A program made the position numbers and the translations under genes. Below are positions 8,810 through 18,706 of a stretch of DNA of 64,000 bases, piece by piece; the stretch's first letter is position 1, and every line of letters starts with the position of its first letter. Source of the DNA: Rhodococcus wratislaviensis (GTDB taxonomy: Bacteria; Actinomycetota; Actinomycetes; Mycobacteriales; Mycobacteriaceae); the NCBI RefSeq assembly GCF_900455735.1, contig NZ_UAUI01000006.1:1-64000 (forward strand), written 5' to 3'. Under the pieces are notes generated by a model that was not told the origin of the DNA, searched no databases, and saw only the letters and a list, made by a program, of their open reading frames with translations.

Positions 8810-9115
8810 TCAGATCGCATCCTCGAGCACGTGTGCGTCGCGAACGCCGACGCAGGGCACCCCTCGAGCCCGCGCCAGCTGCATCGCCATCGCATCGGAT
8901 GGCGAACAGAGTCCGTCCAGGACGTCCTCGGTCGCGATCGCGCAGACGACGTCGCCCTCACATTCGCTGATCGTTTCGATTCCGCGGTCGGAAGCCCACT
9001 GCCGCAACGCAACCCACCGCGTGAGCTCGGTGCCGGCGCCCGGGCGCCCGACGAACAACACCCTCCGGGTGCCGTGCGCTGTCTCCACGCGATTCACTTC
9101 TGCACTGATGGTCAT
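8810..9115 (-). CDS. Small BRCT-like single-domain protein, function unknown
   Basis: A 101-residue protein starting at ATG 9115 with AGGAAG about 8 bases upstream. I do not recognise it as a named family. The fold pattern resembles a lone BRCT domain: a first strand and loop RRVLFVGRPGAGTELTRW, a second strand with VVCAIATEDV, then helix SDAMAMQLARARGVPCVGV followed by RDAHVLED, which parallels the end of BRCT domains in NAD-dependent ligases and exonucleases. It is the first gene of the operon with the two GyrI-like proteins. BRCT domains usually bind DNA ends or phosphopeptides; whether that applies here is inference. Confidence 0.65.
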   Translation of the reverse strand: MTISAEVNRVETAHGTRRVLFVGRPGAGTELTRWVALRQWASDRGIETISECEGDVVCAIATEDVLDGLCSPSDAMAMQLARARGVPCVGVRDAHVLEDAI

Positions 9116-9206
9116 GGTCCGACTTCCTGTCCACGTTGGCTTTTCGATCCCGACTGTGCGGGTTCTTCCGTCTGCAACCAACTATGAACCGCCCCGGCGG
9201 CAGCGT

Positions 9207-9264
9207 CTGTCCACCGATCAGCCCCTGAGCAGGATGAATTCCGCGTCCTCCGATCGGTGGACAG
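9207..9264 (-). terminator. Inverted repeat after the penicillin-binding protein gene
   Basis: GATCGGTGGACAG (9252-9264) and CTGTCCACCGATC (9207-9219) are perfect 13-base arms. The 32-base interior can pair further (AGGA 9231-9234 with TCCT 9246-9249). The first arm lies 8 bases beyond the stop of the PBP gene, where a terminator would be expected. Confidence 0.5.
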
Positions 9265-9272
9265 CGTCGGTG

Positions 9273-11087
9273 TCAGTACCCCTCGGGCAGCGCGGCGAAC
9301 ATGTCGCGGGTGACGGCGACGGCGTTGTCGGAACTGCCGCCGCGCACCACCAGCGTCGCGAACGCGAGGTCGCCGCGGTACCCGACGAACCAGGCGTGCG
9401 AACCGCCCTCGACCTCGGCCTCACCCGTCTTGCCGTACACCTCACCCTGGTCTTCGATCCGCTCGGCGGTGCCGCTCGTCACCACGAGGCGCATCATCCC
9501 GCGCAGCCCGTCGACCATCTCCGGGCTGATCTGCGGACGGTCACCGTCGATCGTGGTTTCCCGTCCCGCGATCAACCGCGGCACAGGCGTCGAACCGTGT
9601 GCGATGGTCGCCGCGGCCAACGCCATCCCGAACGGGCTGACCACCACCTTGCCCTGCCCGAACCCGTCCTCGGTTCGCTGCACCAGATCCTCGGCAGGCG
9701 GCACCGAACCGGAGTCGGTCGGCAGGCCCACCACTTCGTAGTCGGGCCCGATTCCGTACTGCGACGCCGCGACCGTCAGTGCGTCGGGCCGCATCTCGCT
9801 GGCGAGTTTCGCGAACGACGTGTTGCACGAGCGGGCGAACGCCGTCGCCATCGGCACGGTGCCGAGCGCGAACTCGTTGTAATTGGGGACGCTGCGCTCA
9901 CCGATCTCGATGCGTCCCGGACACGGCACCATCGTGTCGGGTGTCGCGATGCCCGACGAGATCGCGGCGCCTGCGGTGATGATCTTGAACGTCGAACCGG
10001 GCGGATACAGGCCGGTGAGCGCGACCGGTCCGTCCTTGTCCGCGGCCTTGTTCTGCGCGACGGCCAGCACGTCGCCGGTCGACGGCTGGATGACGACCAT
10101 CATCGTCTGGTCGGTGCGGGCATTGACGGCGTTCTGCGCGGCGATCTGGATGGGACGGTCGAGGCTGATCGAGAACGACGGGGACGTCTGCGGAGCGGTC
10201 TCGGTGAGCACGTCCGTGTCGACACCGTTCTGGTTGACCGTGACCACACTCCAGCCGGCCTTGCCGTCGACCTCGTCGATCACGGTCTTCTTCACCTGAC
10301 CGACCAGATCGGGTGCGAAGTTCCGGTCGGTGGCCACGAGATCGGCCTCGTCGGACACGCTCACCCCGGGAATGGCGCCGAGTACGCCGGCGACCTGTTC
10401 GTAGTCGTCCGACCGCAGCCTGGTGACGAGGTAGTCGCCCTTGACCGCCGTCGCCGATTCGGCGATCGACTGCGCAGTGAGCGTGTTGTCGAACGTGGCG
10501 AGGGCCGACGCGAGGGACTGGGCGCTGACGATCACGTTGCCCGACTGCGAAGCGTCGAGCTTCACGCGGTACACCACCCCGGGCACGAGAACGTCCGACC
10601 CGGAATGCTCGTTGACCCGCGCCCGCGGGGCGGCAGTGGAACGCAGCGACATCGTCTGCCGATCACCCAACCGGGGATGGACGTTGGTGGAACTCCAGCG
10701 CACGGCCCAGTCGCCGCCGCGCCGCCCCATCTGGAGTTCGCCCGAATACGTCCACACCCGGTTCTTCGGCAGATGCCATTCGTACGTGTACCCGACGGTG
10801 GCCGTGTCACCGCTGACGTGGACGTCCGTCGTCCGGGCGTCGAGGGCCTCGGCCTGCAGCGACGTCCACGCGGACTCGAGGGCCTGGCGGGCGACGTCGG
10901 GGCGATCCGACAGATCGGCGGCCTCCTCCGAGTCCTGCTCCGCGAACGCCGTCAGAAACGCCTGCGCGGCCGGTTCCGGACCGTCCGGTCTCGGCGTGCA
11001 CGCCGTGAGACCCACCGTCAGCACAGCGGCGCCGCAGAGGGCGATCGACTGGACGACGCGTAAGCGAGAATATGGCCGCAGGTTCAT
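9273..11087 (-). CDS. Penicillin-binding transpeptidase lipoprotein (MecA-type N-terminus)
   Basis: A 604-residue class B-like PBP that should cross-link peptidoglycan at the outer face of the membrane. The N-terminus has a lipoprotein signal with lipobox LTAC (lipidated Cys30). Next is an NTF2-like domain (about residues 35-150), a dimerisation region, and the transpeptidase domain. Catalytic motifs are intact: SxxK as Ser365-Thr-Phe-Lys368 in YPPGSTFKI, SxN as Ser420-Cys-Asn, and KTG at Lys553 in VYGKTGEAEV. The start ATG at 11087 is the first in frame; an upstream GTG is possible. It corresponds in position and architecture to M. tuberculosis Rv2864c. It has no SEDS partner nearby. Confidence 0.95.
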   Translation of the reverse strand: MNLRPYSRLRVVQSIALCGAAVLTVGLTACTPRPDGPEPAAQAFLTAFAEQDSEEAADLSDRPDVARQALESAWTSLQAEALDARTTDVHVSGDTATVGYTYEWHLPKNRVWTYSGELQMGRRGGDWAVRWSSTNVHPRLGDRQTMSLRSTAAPRARVNEHSGSDVLVPGVVYRVKLDASQSGNVIVSAQSLASALATFDNTLTAQSIAESATAVKGDYLVTRLRSDDYEQVAGVLGAIPGVSVSDEADLVATDRNFAPDLVGQVKKTVIDEVDGKAGWSVVTVNQNGVDTDVLTETAPQTSPSFSISLDRPIQIAAQNAVNARTDQTMMVVIQPSTGDVLAVAQNKAADKDGPVALTGLYPPGSTFKIITAGAAISSGIATPDTMVPCPGRIEIGERSVPNYNEFALGTVPMATAFARSCNTSFAKLASEMRPDALTVAASQYGIGPDYEVVGLPTDSGSVPPAEDLVQRTEDGFGQGKVVVSPFGMALAAATIAHGSTPVPRLIAGRETTIDGDRPQISPEMVDGLRGMMRLVVTSGTAERIEDQGEVYGKTGEAEVEGGSHAWFVGYRGDLAFATLVVRGGSSDNAVAVTRDMFAALPEGY

Positions 11088-11140
11088 CGCCGCCCATGGT
11101 ATGTCGGCGGACACCGCCGACACGGTAGGCGGACAGCGAG

Positions 11141-11977
11141 TCAGTCCAGGAGAATTGTGGCGAACGTCGCGACCTGGCTGAAGCCGATCCGCGCGTACGC
11201 GCTGCGGGCCACCGTGTTGAAGCTGTTGACGTAGAGGCTGGCGATGCGGCCCTCCGCGATGACGGCCTCCGCGACCGTCGCCGTGCCCGCGGCCCCGAAC
11301 CCGTGTCCGCGATACATCGGATGCACCCAGACACCCTGGATCTGCCCGACCCGCGAGGACACCGATCCGACCTCGGCCTTGAACACCACCTGACCGTCGT
11401 CGAATCTGGCCCACGCCCGGCCGGCGGCGATCAGATTGGCGACGCGGCGGCGGTACCCTCGTCCGCCGTCGTTGGCGCGGGGGTCGATGCCGACCTCCTC
11501 GATGAACATCGCGACCGCGGCAGGCAGGTACTGCTCGAGTTCGTGCATCCGCACCTGCCGGACCAAGGGGTCCGGGCGGCACTGCGGAGTACTCGCCAAC
11601 GCCAGCAGCGGCTGGTCGGGCCGGACCTCGCGGGCAGGCCCCCAATCCATCTCCAGCATCTCCCACAGCGGCAGCGTCAGTTCGGCCCGGCCGACCAGCG
11701 ACGAACACATCCGCGGCGTGCGACAGGCCCGGTCGGCGAACGCCCGCATGTCGTCGATGCTGCCGCGCAGCGGCACGAAATTCGCACCCGAGAAGCACAA
11801 CGATTCGAGCGGCCCGCCCCGACTCCACAACTCTCCGTGGATCATCCGGGGATCGATGCCGCCCTCTTCAACGCGAGCGGCAACCATGCAGGCGGCGACA
11901 GGATCGGCGTCGAGAACGCGGAGCACGTGTGCTGCGTCCCGACTGCTCAACTGTTTGGCACCGAGGAGCTTGAGCAT
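11141..11977 (-). CDS. GNAT-family N-acetyltransferase
   Basis: A 278-residue two-part protein. The C-terminal half is a GNAT fold with the acetyl-CoA pyrophosphate loop region VWVHPMYRGHGFGAAGTATV and a following strand IASLYVNSFNTVARSAYARI. The N-terminal half is a less conserved domain beginning LLGAKQLSSRDAAHVLRVLD, seen in the mycobacterial orthologue next to ispG. The substrate is unknown. It is 53 bases upstream of the PBP gene on the same strand, so the two may share a transcript. Confidence 0.9.
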   Translation of the reverse strand: MLKLLGAKQLSSRDAAHVLRVLDADPVAACMVAARVEEGGIDPRMIHGELWSRGGPLESLCFSGANFVPLRGSIDDMRAFADRACRTPRMCSSLVGRAELTLPLWEMLEMDWGPAREVRPDQPLLALASTPQCRPDPLVRQVRMHELEQYLPAAVAMFIEEVGIDPRANDGGRGYRRRVANLIAAGRAWARFDDGQVVFKAEVGSVSSRVGQIQGVWVHPMYRGHGFGAAGTATVAEAVIAEGRIASLYVNSFNTVARSAYARIGFSQVATFATILLD

Positions 11978-12071
11978 CTACCCAACCTTGTCAGCTAGTG
12001 GACCTGCCCACCAGATTGCCATGAACTCGCCGGAAACGGGAGACGTTTCGTTGCCCGCTGCCTGCGCCGAC

Positions 12072-13229
12072 TCAGCTGACCGTCACGACGGGTGATCCGG
12101 ACGTCGCATCACCCTCCATCTCCTCGGCGATCCGCATTGCTTCCTCGATCAGGGTTTCGACGATCTGCGCCTCCGGCACGGTCTTGATGACCTTGCCCTT
12201 GACGAAGATCTGGCCCTTGCCGTTGCCGGACGCGACACCCAGGTCGGCCTCGCGGGCCTCACCGGGACCGTTGACGACGCACCCCATGACGGCGACGCGC
12301 AGCGGAATCTCCATGCCCTCGAGCCCGGCGGTGACCTCGTCGGCCAGCGTGTACACATCGACCTGGGCCCGCCCGCACGACGGGCAGGACACGATCTCGA
12401 GCTTCCGGGGCCGCAGGTTCAGCGACTGCAGGATCTGCGTGCCGACCTTGATCTCCTCGGCGGGCGGAGCGGACAGCGACACCCGGATGGTGTCGCCGAT
12501 GCCGTCGGCCAGCAGCGCGCCGAACGCCACCGCCGACTTGATCGTGCCCTGGAACGCCGGACCGGCCTCGGTCACCCCGAGGTGCAGCGGGTAGTTGCAC
12601 TGCGCCGCCAGCTGCCGGTAGGCCTCGACCATGATCACCGGGTCGTTGTGCTTCACCGAGATCTTGATGTCGCCGAACCCGTGTTCCTCGAACAGCCCGG
12701 CCTCCCACAGGGCGGACTCGACCAGCGCCTCCGGCGTGGCCTTGCCGTACTTCTGCATCAGGCGCGGGTCGAGGGAACCGGCGTTGACGCCGATGCGGAT
12801 CGGGATGCCGGCGTCGCCTGCGGCCTTCGCGACCTCCTTGACGCGTCCGTCGAACTCCTTGATGTTGCCGGGGTTCACACGGACGGCCGCGCAGCCCGCC
12901 TCGATGGCAGCGAAGATGTACCGGGGCTGGAAGTGGATGTCGGCGATGACCGGGATCTGGCTCTTCTTCGCGATGGTCGCGAGCGCGTCGGCATCCTCCT
13001 GCCGCGGGCAGGCGACGCGGACGATGTCGCAGCCGGACGCCGTGAGTTCGGCAATCTGCTGCAGGGTGGCGTTGACGTCGTGAGTCTTGGTGGTGCACAT
13101 CGACTGCACGGATACCGGGAAGTCGCTGCCGACACCGACAGTTCCGACCTGGAGCTGGCGAGTCGTGCGGCGGGGTGCGAGAACGGCGGCCGGGCCTTCG
13201 GGCATACCCAATCCGACAGGGCTGGTCAC
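12072..13229 (-). CDS. ispG: 4-hydroxy-3-methylbut-2-enyl diphosphate synthase (IspG/GcpE)
   Basis: A 385-residue enzyme of the MEP isoprenoid pathway that reductively converts methylerythritol cyclodiphosphate to HMBPP with a [4Fe-4S] cluster. The TIM-barrel half starts [20 protein letters not shown] and the C-terminal half carries the cluster cysteines in [12 protein letters not shown] and [20 protein letters not shown]. The GTG at 13229 is chosen because AAAGAAGG lies 7 bases upstream; an ATG nine codons in is possible. It is in one run with rip1 and dxr, and dxr acts earlier in the same pathway. Confidence 0.98.
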   Translation of the reverse strand: MTSPVGLGMPEGPAAVLAPRRTTRQLQVGTVGVGSDFPVSVQSMCTTKTHDVNATLQQIAELTASGCDIVRVACPRQEDADALATIAKKSQIPVIADIHFQPRYIFAAIEAGCAAVRVNPGNIKEFDGRVKEVAKAAGDAGIPIRIGVNAGSLDPRLMQKYGKATPEALVESALWEAGLFEEHGFGDIKISVKHNDPVIMVEAYRQLAAQCNYPLHLGVTEAGPAFQGTIKSAVAFGALLADGIGDTIRVSLSAPPAEEIKVGTQILQSLNLRPRKLEIVSCPSCGRAQVDVYTLADEVTAGLEGMEIPLRVAVMGCVVNGPGEAREADLGVASGNGKGQIFVKGKVIKTVPEAQIVETLIEEAMRIAEEMEGDATSGSPVVTVS

Positions 13230-13270
13230 GTGGGTGCCTTCTTTCGTAGCTTCAAGTCCGAGTTTAGCGA

Positions 13271-14491
13271 TCACTGGAAGAGCTTGATCGGGTTGACGAT
13301 GTCGGCGGTCAGCGTGAGGAGCATGTATGCGCCGCCTATGACGATCACCACATAGGTGACGGGCAGAAGTTTCATGTAGTCGACAGGTCCCCCGCTGGGA
13401 AGTCCGCGCCTGCTGCGGAACCAGTCCCGGACCCGCTCGTACAGGGTGACCGCCATGTGCCCGCCGTCGAGCGGCAGCAGCGGCAGGAGGTTGAACATCC
13501 CGAGGAAGAAGTTCAGGCTCGCGAGCAGCAGCACGAACGCTTCCCAGATTCCCTGTTCGGCGATCTGGCCGCCGATGACGCTGGCGCCGTACACGGAGAT
13601 CGGGGTCTCCGGGTCGCGTTCGCCGCCCGTCACCGCGTGCCACAGGTCGACTGCCTTGCTCGGCATCTGCACCAGCCGCTCGGCGGTCATCACGAACATG
13701 TCGCCGGTGAACTCGAACGAGGCGGGCACCGCCGTGATAGCCGAGTGCTCGACGACGCTCGGTGTCGCGCCGATGCCGATCGCGCCGACGGTCGCCTCGT
13801 GAGGCTCGGTCTCCCCCTCCTCTTGGACCCAGCGCTGCACCTGCTGGACCGGGACGACGATCGTCTGCTCTTCGCCGTCCCGCTCGATCGTGAAGTCGAC
13901 CGGACCGGACAGCGAACGCGTGGCGGCGGCCACGTCGGCGAACGAGGGCGTGTCCTTGCCGTCGACCGCGGTGATGACGTCACCGGTCCTGATGCCCGCC
14001 TGCTCGGCGGGGCCCGGGCCGGTGCACTCGGACAGGGCGTAGTCGGGGCCGGGCCCCTGGGTCGGCGCCGCGCACCCGACCGAACCGACGACCGCGTCCG
14101 TGGACCGGTTGAGGTCGGGCAGCCCCCACCCGACCGCGAGGACGTAGACCAGCACGAGCCCGAGGACGAAGTTCATGCCGATGCCGCCGGACATCACCGC
14201 GAGGCGCTTCCAGGTCGGCTTCTTGTACATGGCCCGGTCTTCTTCGTCCGGTTCGAGTTCGTCCAGCGCCGTCATCCCGGCGATGTCGCAGAACCCGCCG
14301 AGCGGGAGCGCCTTGAGCCCGTACTCGGTCTCACCGCGGCGGAAGGAGAAAATTTTGGGTCCGAAACCGATGAAGTACCGGCGGACCTTCATGCCGGTGG
14401 CCTGCGCCACCCACATGTGCCCCGCTTCGTGAAGTGCGATCGACAGCGCGATCCCGAGGGCGAAGAGAACAACGCCCACTGCGAACACCAT
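13271..14491 (-). CDS. rip1: Site-2 intramembrane metalloprotease (RseP/Rip1 family)
   Basis: A 406-residue membrane protease that cuts anti-sigma factors and other membrane proteins within the bilayer. The zinc motif HEAGH lies at residues 21-25 in the first membrane helix. The third zinc ligand is in the LDG motif [17 protein letters not shown], about residue 350. Between them is a PDZ domain containing [17 protein letters not shown]. Two further membrane helices follow, ending [17 protein letters not shown]. It lies 6 bases after dxr and 41 before ispG, the order I recall for mycobacteria. Likely clients are anti-sigma factors, none of which is encoded in this window. Confidence 0.96.
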   Translation of the reverse strand: MVFAVGVVLFALGIALSIALHEAGHMWVAQATGMKVRRYFIGFGPKIFSFRRGETEYGLKALPLGGFCDIAGMTALDELEPDEEDRAMYKKPTWKRLAVMSGGIGMNFVLGLVLVYVLAVGWGLPDLNRSTDAVVGSVGCAAPTQGPGPDYALSECTGPGPAEQAGIRTGDVITAVDGKDTPSFADVAAATRSLSGPVDFTIERDGEEQTIVVPVQQVQRWVQEEGETEPHEATVGAIGIGATPSVVEHSAITAVPASFEFTGDMFVMTAERLVQMPSKAVDLWHAVTGGERDPETPISVYGASVIGGQIAEQGIWEAFVLLLASLNFFLGMFNLLPLLPLDGGHMAVTLYERVRDWFRSRRGLPSGGPVDYMKLLPVTYVVIVIGGAYMLLTLTADIVNPIKLFQ

Positions 14492-14497
14492 GCAGTT

Positions 14498-15655
14498 CTA
14501 GCCTTCCTGCTTCACGAGCTGACGTGCTCGCTCACGTGCCCAGCCGTCGGCGGCCAGTACATCTTCCACGGTAGCCGGTGGCGCCGACCACTCGTCCGCC
14601 TCGGACAGCACGGAGGCGACGGTGCGGACGATGCGCGGGAACCGGATGATCCCGTCCAAGAATGCCTGAGCCGCGACCTCGTTCGCAGCGTTGTAGACGG
14701 CGGTGAGGCATCCCCCACTCTTGCCTGCCTCGCGGGCGAGGTCGACGGCGGGGAAAACCTGCGAGTCGAGTGGCTCGAATTCCCAGGTGGATGCGGTGCC
14801 GAAGTCGCAGGCCGCGGCGGCGCCGGCCACACGGTGCGGCCAACCGAGCGCCAGGGCGATCGGGAGCTTCATGTCGGGCGGGCTGGCCTGCGCCAGCGTC
14901 GACCCGTCGGTGAACGTGACCATCGAATGCACGATGGACTGCGGGTGAACGGTGACGTCGATCCGGTCGTAGTCGACGCCGAACAGCAGGTGGGTCTCGA
15001 TCAGTTCGAGCCCCTTGTTGACGAGTGTCGCGGAGTTCAGCGTGTTCATCGGCCCCATCGACCACGTCGGGTGGGCACCGGCCTGCTCGGGTGTGACCGA
15101 TTCGAGCCGATCGGCCGTCCAGCCGCGGAACGGTCCGCCCGAGGCGGTGAGCACCAGCCGGTCCACCTCGTTCGCGCTGCCACCCCGCAGGCACTGGGCC
15201 AGCGCGGAGTGTTCCGAGTCGACCGGCACGATCTGTCCCGGAGCCGCCGCGGCAGTGACGAGGGGCCCGCCGGCGACGAGCGACTCCTTGTTGGCGAGGG
15301 CGAGCCGCGCACCGGACTCGAGGGCGGCCAGGGTCGGCTCCAGCCCCAGCGAACCGACCAGTGCGTTGAGCACGACGTCCGCTTCCGTGGTCCGCACGAG
15401 TTCGGTGACGGCGTCCGGTCCGCTCAGCACGCCGGGCCGATCCAGCGATGCGGCGGCCGGCGGATCCGCGACTGCGACAGAGGACACACCCGTCTCACGA
15501 ATCTGCCGGGCCAGCAGTTCGACGTTTCCGCCACCGGCCGCGAGTCCCACCACCGTGAACTTGTCCGGGTTGGCGGCCACCACCTCCAACGCCTGGGTAC
15601 CGATCGAACCTGTGCTGCCGAGCAGCAGGACGCGAGTGGGCCTGTTTTCATCCAC
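14498..15655 (-). CDS. dxr: 1-deoxy-D-xylulose 5-phosphate reductoisomerase
   Basis: A 385-residue NADPH-dependent enzyme that commits DXP to the MEP pathway. The N-terminal Rossmann motif is [20 protein letters not shown]. The catalytic/metal region is [14 protein letters not shown], followed by [19 protein letters not shown]. The substrate-binding stretch is [20 protein letters not shown]. The GTG at 15655 is used as start because the Rossmann strand begins nine codons later; in-frame ATG codons further upstream would add residues not expected in the family. It heads the dxr-rip1-ispG set. Confidence 0.97.
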   Translation of the reverse strand: MDENRPTRVLLLGSTGSIGTQALEVVAANPDKFTVVGLAAGGGNVELLARQIRETGVSSVAVADPPAAASLDRPGVLSGPDAVTELVRTTEADVVLNALVGSLGLEPTLAALESGARLALANKESLVAGGPLVTAAAAPGQIVPVDSEHSALAQCLRGGSANEVDRLVLTASGGPFRGWTADRLESVTPEQAGAHPTWSMGPMNTLNSATLVNKGLELIETHLLFGVDYDRIDVTVHPQSIVHSMVTFTDGSTLAQASPPDMKLPIALALGWPHRVAGAAAACDFGTASTWEFEPLDSQVFPAVDLAREAGKSGGCLTAVYNAANEVAAQAFLDGIIRFPRIVRTVASVLSEADEWSAPPATVEDVLAADGWARERARQLVKQEG

Positions 15656-15775
15656 CCACCCATTGTTCCTGATGAAATGCGGACGGCCCGCCATGGATGG
15701 CCCCGCTACATACGACGGGCAGTCGTATGTCACGATATGTCGAGTAGCGCAACCGAATCTGCAGGAGGATCGATC

Positions 15776-16045
15776 GTGGCCGGTACCCAGTTGGAGCCCT
15801 CGTCCAGCGACCCCATCGTGGCCGCACACATCGACACCGCGGAGGTCCCGTCGGCAGCGTGGGGCTGGAGCGGTGAGGCGCCGAAGACGTTCCGATTCTT
15901 CGGATGGTTCTTCGCCGTGTTCCTGCTGCTCATGATCATCGGCAACCACACCGGCCTGGTCGAGGACCTGTGGCTGATCGGCTGCGCGGCCCTGATGGTC
16001 CTGATCCTCGTTCGCGACATCGTCCTGCGGCGCAAGCCCCGGTAA
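15776..16045 (+). CDS. Small DUF2631-type membrane protein
   Basis: An 89-residue protein. The GTG at 15776 is preferred because a perfect AGGAGG (15763-15768) sits 7 bases upstream; an in-frame ATG at 15737 would overlap that site. A polar N-terminus with [20 protein letters not shown] leads into two hydrophobic segments, [15 protein letters not shown] and [17 protein letters not shown], ending in a basic RRKPR tail. This matches the actinobacterial DUF2631 family found beside dxr. Function is unknown. It is divergent from dxr and convergent with rlmN. Confidence 0.85.
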   Translation: MAGTQLEPSSSDPIVAAHIDTAEVPSAAWGWSGEAPKTFRFFGWFFAVFLLLMIIGNHTGLVEDLWLIGCAALMVLILVRDIVLRRKPR

Positions 16046-16059
16046 CACCGAACCACAAG

Positions 16060-16101
16060 CGAAACCCCTCGTCCCCGATCACTCGGGGACGAGGGGTTTC
16101 G
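16060..16101. terminator. Bidirectional hairpin terminator
   Basis: Arms GAAACCCCTCGTCCCCGA (16061-16078) and TCGGGGACGAGGGGTTTC (16083-16100) pair perfectly, with one further C-G pair outside, giving 19 base pairs around a 4-base loop (TCAC). It lies between the convergent DUF2631 gene and rlmN. Confidence 0.88.
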
Positions 16102-16124
16102 TCGTTTCGGTCGGTGCGGCGGAC

Positions 16125-17234
16125 CTAGTTCTCGGCCGCGAGCTGCCCGCAGGCGGCTGCGATCTCCTGGCCGCGGGTATCCCGCACGGTGCAGGACACA
16201 CCCTGCGCCAGCACGCGCCGGACGAATTCCTTCTCCACCGGCTTCGGGCTCGCGTCCCACTCACTGCCCGGTGTGGGGTTCAGCGGAATGAGATTCACGT
16301 GCACCAGCGGCCCGAGCGCCTTGCGCAGTTTCTTACCCAGCAGGTCGGCGCGCCACGGCTGATCGTTCACGTCCCGGATCAGCGCGTACTCGATCGAGAC
16401 GCGGCGCCCGGACTTGTCCGCGTAGTACCGGGCGGCGTCGAGGACCTCCGCCACCGACCAGCGGTTGTTCACAGGGACCAGGGTGTCGCGCAGTTCGTCG
16501 TCCGGGGTGTGCAGAGACACGGCCAGCGTGACGCTGAGATCCTCGTCGGCGAGCTTGCGGATCGCAGGCGCCAGACCCACCGTCGACACCGTCACGGAGC
16601 GCTGCGACAAACCGAGGCCGTCGGGGGCGGGCGAGGTGATACGACGGACGGCGGCGACCACTCGCTTGTAGTTGGCGAGCGGCTCCCCCATCCCCATGAA
16701 GACGACGTTCGACAACCGGCCCGGACCGCCGTGGACGTCACCGTCGCGCAGAGCGGCGGCGGCCGCACGCACCTGGTCGACGATCTCGGCGGTCGAGAGG
16801 TTGCGTTGCAGCCCGCCCTGACCGGTCGCGCAGAACGGGCACGCCATTCCGCACCCCGCCTGGCTGGAGATGCACAGCGTCGCGCGGTCGGGGTAACGCA
16901 TGAGAACACTCTCGAGCAGCGTCCCGTCGTTGGCCTTCCAGAGCGTCTTGCGGGTGTCGCCGCCGTCGCAGGCCAGGTGCTTGACCGGGGTCAGCAGCGT
17001 CGGGAACAGGGCCGCGCCCACCTGCTCGCGCACGGCGGCGGGGAGATCGGTCATCCTCTCCGGATCCGCCTCGAGCCGCGCATAGTACTGCCGGGCCAGC
17101 TGATCGGCCCGGAAACCGGGCAGACCCAGCTCCTTGACGGCCTCCCGCCGCTCGGCGGAGTCGAGGTCCGCGAGATGCTTGGGCGGCATCCCACGCCGGG
17201 GCGCGGTGAAAACGAGGGGAAGCGAGACAGCCAT
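16125..17234 (-). CDS. rlmN: 23S rRNA (adenine2503-C2)/tRNA methyltransferase, radical SAM
   Basis: A 369-residue radical SAM enzyme that methylates A2503 of 23S rRNA and A37 of some tRNAs. The cluster motif CxxxCxxC is in [20 protein letters not shown], followed by [21 protein letters not shown] conserved cysteine that forms the methyl-transfer intermediate is in [20 protein letters not shown]. Length and motif order fit RlmN; Cfr would differ in context. The start ATG at 17234 has GGAGAAACT directly upstream. It is divergent from the LapA-like gene. Confidence 0.97.
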   Translation of the reverse strand: MAVSLPLVFTAPRRGMPPKHLADLDSAERREAVKELGLPGFRADQLARQYYARLEADPERMTDLPAAVREQVGAALFPTLLTPVKHLACDGGDTRKTLWKANDGTLLESVLMRYPDRATLCISSQAGCGMACPFCATGQGGLQRNLSTAEIVDQVRAAAAALRDGDVHGGPGRLSNVVFMGMGEPLANYKRVVAAVRRITSPAPDGLGLSQRSVTVSTVGLAPAIRKLADEDLSVTLAVSLHTPDDELRDTLVPVNNRWSVAEVLDAARYYADKSGRRVSIEYALIRDVNDQPWRADLLGKKLRKALGPLVHVNLIPLNPTPGSEWDASPKPVEKEFVRRVLAQGVSCTVRDTRGQEIAAACGQLAAEN

Positions 17235-17348
17235 AGTTTCTCCATTGTCCCATTGATTCGGGGGTCGTTGTCGTGCGGATGCCTGATCGACGTCGTTTCG
17301 CCGCCCGATGCGCATGCGGAACCCGTCCAGGTGGGTGAAGATCAACTT

Positions 17349-17762
17349 ATGTCGACAACACCGGACGACCCCTCGAACTTCCCTCCGGACGTCCCGGCAG
17401 GTCGCGGTCCCGGCACCGGACCCGTGCCTGCCGACCCGCCGCACCCCGACACCACACCGGCAGGCACCGAGCATCCCGACGTCGCACGCCGCAAGGGCAT
17501 CACGCACACCCGGGTGGGCGCCACGTGGACCGGTCTGGTGATCGGAATCGTCGTTCTGGTACTGCTTCTCGTGTTCATCCTGCAGAACCTCGACAGCGTG
17601 ACTCTCGAAATGTTCGCCTGGGAATTCACCCTCCCGCTGGGTGTCACGCTGTTGTTCGCGGCGATCGCCGGCGCGGTGATCATGGCCCTCGCGGGCGGGG
17701 TCCGCATCATCCAGATCCGTCGGGCAGCGAACCGGCAGCGGCGCCTGAACAGTAATTTCTAA
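17349..17762 (+). CDS. LapA-family (DUF1049) membrane protein
   Basis: A 137-residue protein. Residues 1-50 are Pro/Asp-rich and probably disordered. Then come a short basic stretch and two membrane helices, [20 protein letters not shown] and [19 protein letters not shown]. The signature [20 protein letters not shown] between the helices is typical of LapA-domain proteins. A basic tail ([10 protein letters not shown]) follows. In other bacteria LapA-like proteins take part in lipopolysaccharide assembly; the actinobacterial role is not known. It is divergent from rlmN. Confidence 0.85.
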   Translation: MSTTPDDPSNFPPDVPAGRGPGTGPVPADPPHPDTTPAGTEHPDVARRKGITHTRVGATWTGLVIGIVVLVLLLVFILQNLDSVTLEMFAWEFTLPLGVTLLFAAIAGAVIMALAGGVRIIQIRRAANRQRRLNSNF

Positions 17763-17845
17763 CTGAACAATAGTTACGCAAGTGGATTGCGCAGACGCTG
17801 AGCGAGCAGAATTACTGTCGTGGATATCACCGGAAGGGCACGACT

Positions 17846-18697
17846 GTGAAGGCCGACATGGAGACGACTGTGGCACCGCGTATCGCGGCTGAACAAGCAC
17901 GATCCTGGCTGCTGGTTCCCGCCGGCAAGCCCGAGGGTTTCGAGGCGGCCCATGCCAGCGCCGCCGACGCCGTGATCCTCGACCTCGAGGACGCCGTCAC
18001 CCCCGACCGCAAACCCCGGGCCCGCGCCGACGTCGTCGCCTGGCTCGGCGAGAACCGGCGCGCGTGGGTGCGGATCAACGACGCCACCACCCCCTACTGG
18101 GCGGACGACCTGGCAGCCCTGGACGGTGTTCCCGGGCTCGAAGGCGTCATGCTCGCCAAGACCGAGAGTGGCATGCAGGTCGACGCCACCGCCGAGCGCC
18201 TCCCCGAGGGCACGAAGGTGCTCGCCCTCGTCGAATCCGCGATGGGACTCGAGGCGGCACCCGAGATCGCCCGGACGGAGGCCACGTTCCGGCTCGCGTT
18301 CGGCAGCGGCGACTTCCGCCGCGACACCGGGATGGACGATTCGCCGCTGGCGATGGCCTATCCCCGCTCCCGGCTGACGGTCGCCAGCCGGGCCGCCCGG
18401 ATCGCACCGCCGATCGACGGCCCCACCCTCGGCACCGACATCGACGCCCTGGTCCGGGCATCGGCGCTGACCCTGTCGATGGGCATGACCGGGAAGCTGT
18501 GCATGACCATTGCGCAGACGGCCCCGGTCAACGACGCACTGAGCCCCTCCCCGGCCGACGCCGAATGGGCCCGCGACGTGATCGCGGACCTCGGCGAGGA
18601 CGGCTCCCGAGTGCGGGACGGCAGCGACCTCCCCAAACTGGCGAAGGCCAAGAAGATCAACGCGCTCGCGAAGCTCTTCCACATCGCACCGCGGTAA
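17846..18697 (+). CDS. HpcH/HpaI-type CoA-ester lyase (CitE-like)
   Basis: A 283-residue TIM-barrel lyase of the citrate lyase beta-chain family. The metal/CoA region is [19 protein letters not shown]; the catalytic strand [16 protein letters not shown] supplies a metal-binding acid; [20 protein letters not shown] and [12 protein letters not shown] line the CoA pocket. Stand-alone proteins of this type cleave malyl-CoA or citramalyl-CoA, or hydrolyse malyl-CoA. No citrate lyase alpha or gamma subunit is present, so a true citrate lyase is unlikely. The GTG at 17846 is used, with GGAAGGG 7 bases upstream; an ATG four codons in is an alternative. Confidence 0.88.
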   Translation: MKADMETTVAPRIAAEQARSWLLVPAGKPEGFEAAHASAADAVILDLEDAVTPDRKPRARADVVAWLGENRRAWVRINDATTPYWADDLAALDGVPGLEGVMLAKTESGMQVDATAERLPEGTKVLALVESAMGLEAAPEIARTEATFRLAFGSGDFRRDTGMDDSPLAMAYPRSRLTVASRAARIAPPIDGPTLGTDIDALVRASALTLSMGMTGKLCMTIAQTAPVNDALSPSPADAEWARDVIADLGEDGSRVRDGSDLPKLAKAKKINALAKLFHIAPR

Positions 18698-18706
18698 CGA
18701 CCCCGG

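Noticed and set aside
9021-11063. 680-codon plus-strand ORF opposite the penicillin-binding protein
   Set aside because: Low-complexity His/Arg/Gly translation; the minus strand codes for a full PBP with all catalytic motifs.
12033-12049. GAAACG/CGTTTC hairpin after ispG
   Set aside because: Six-base stem without T-run; such short repeats are expected by chance at this GC content.
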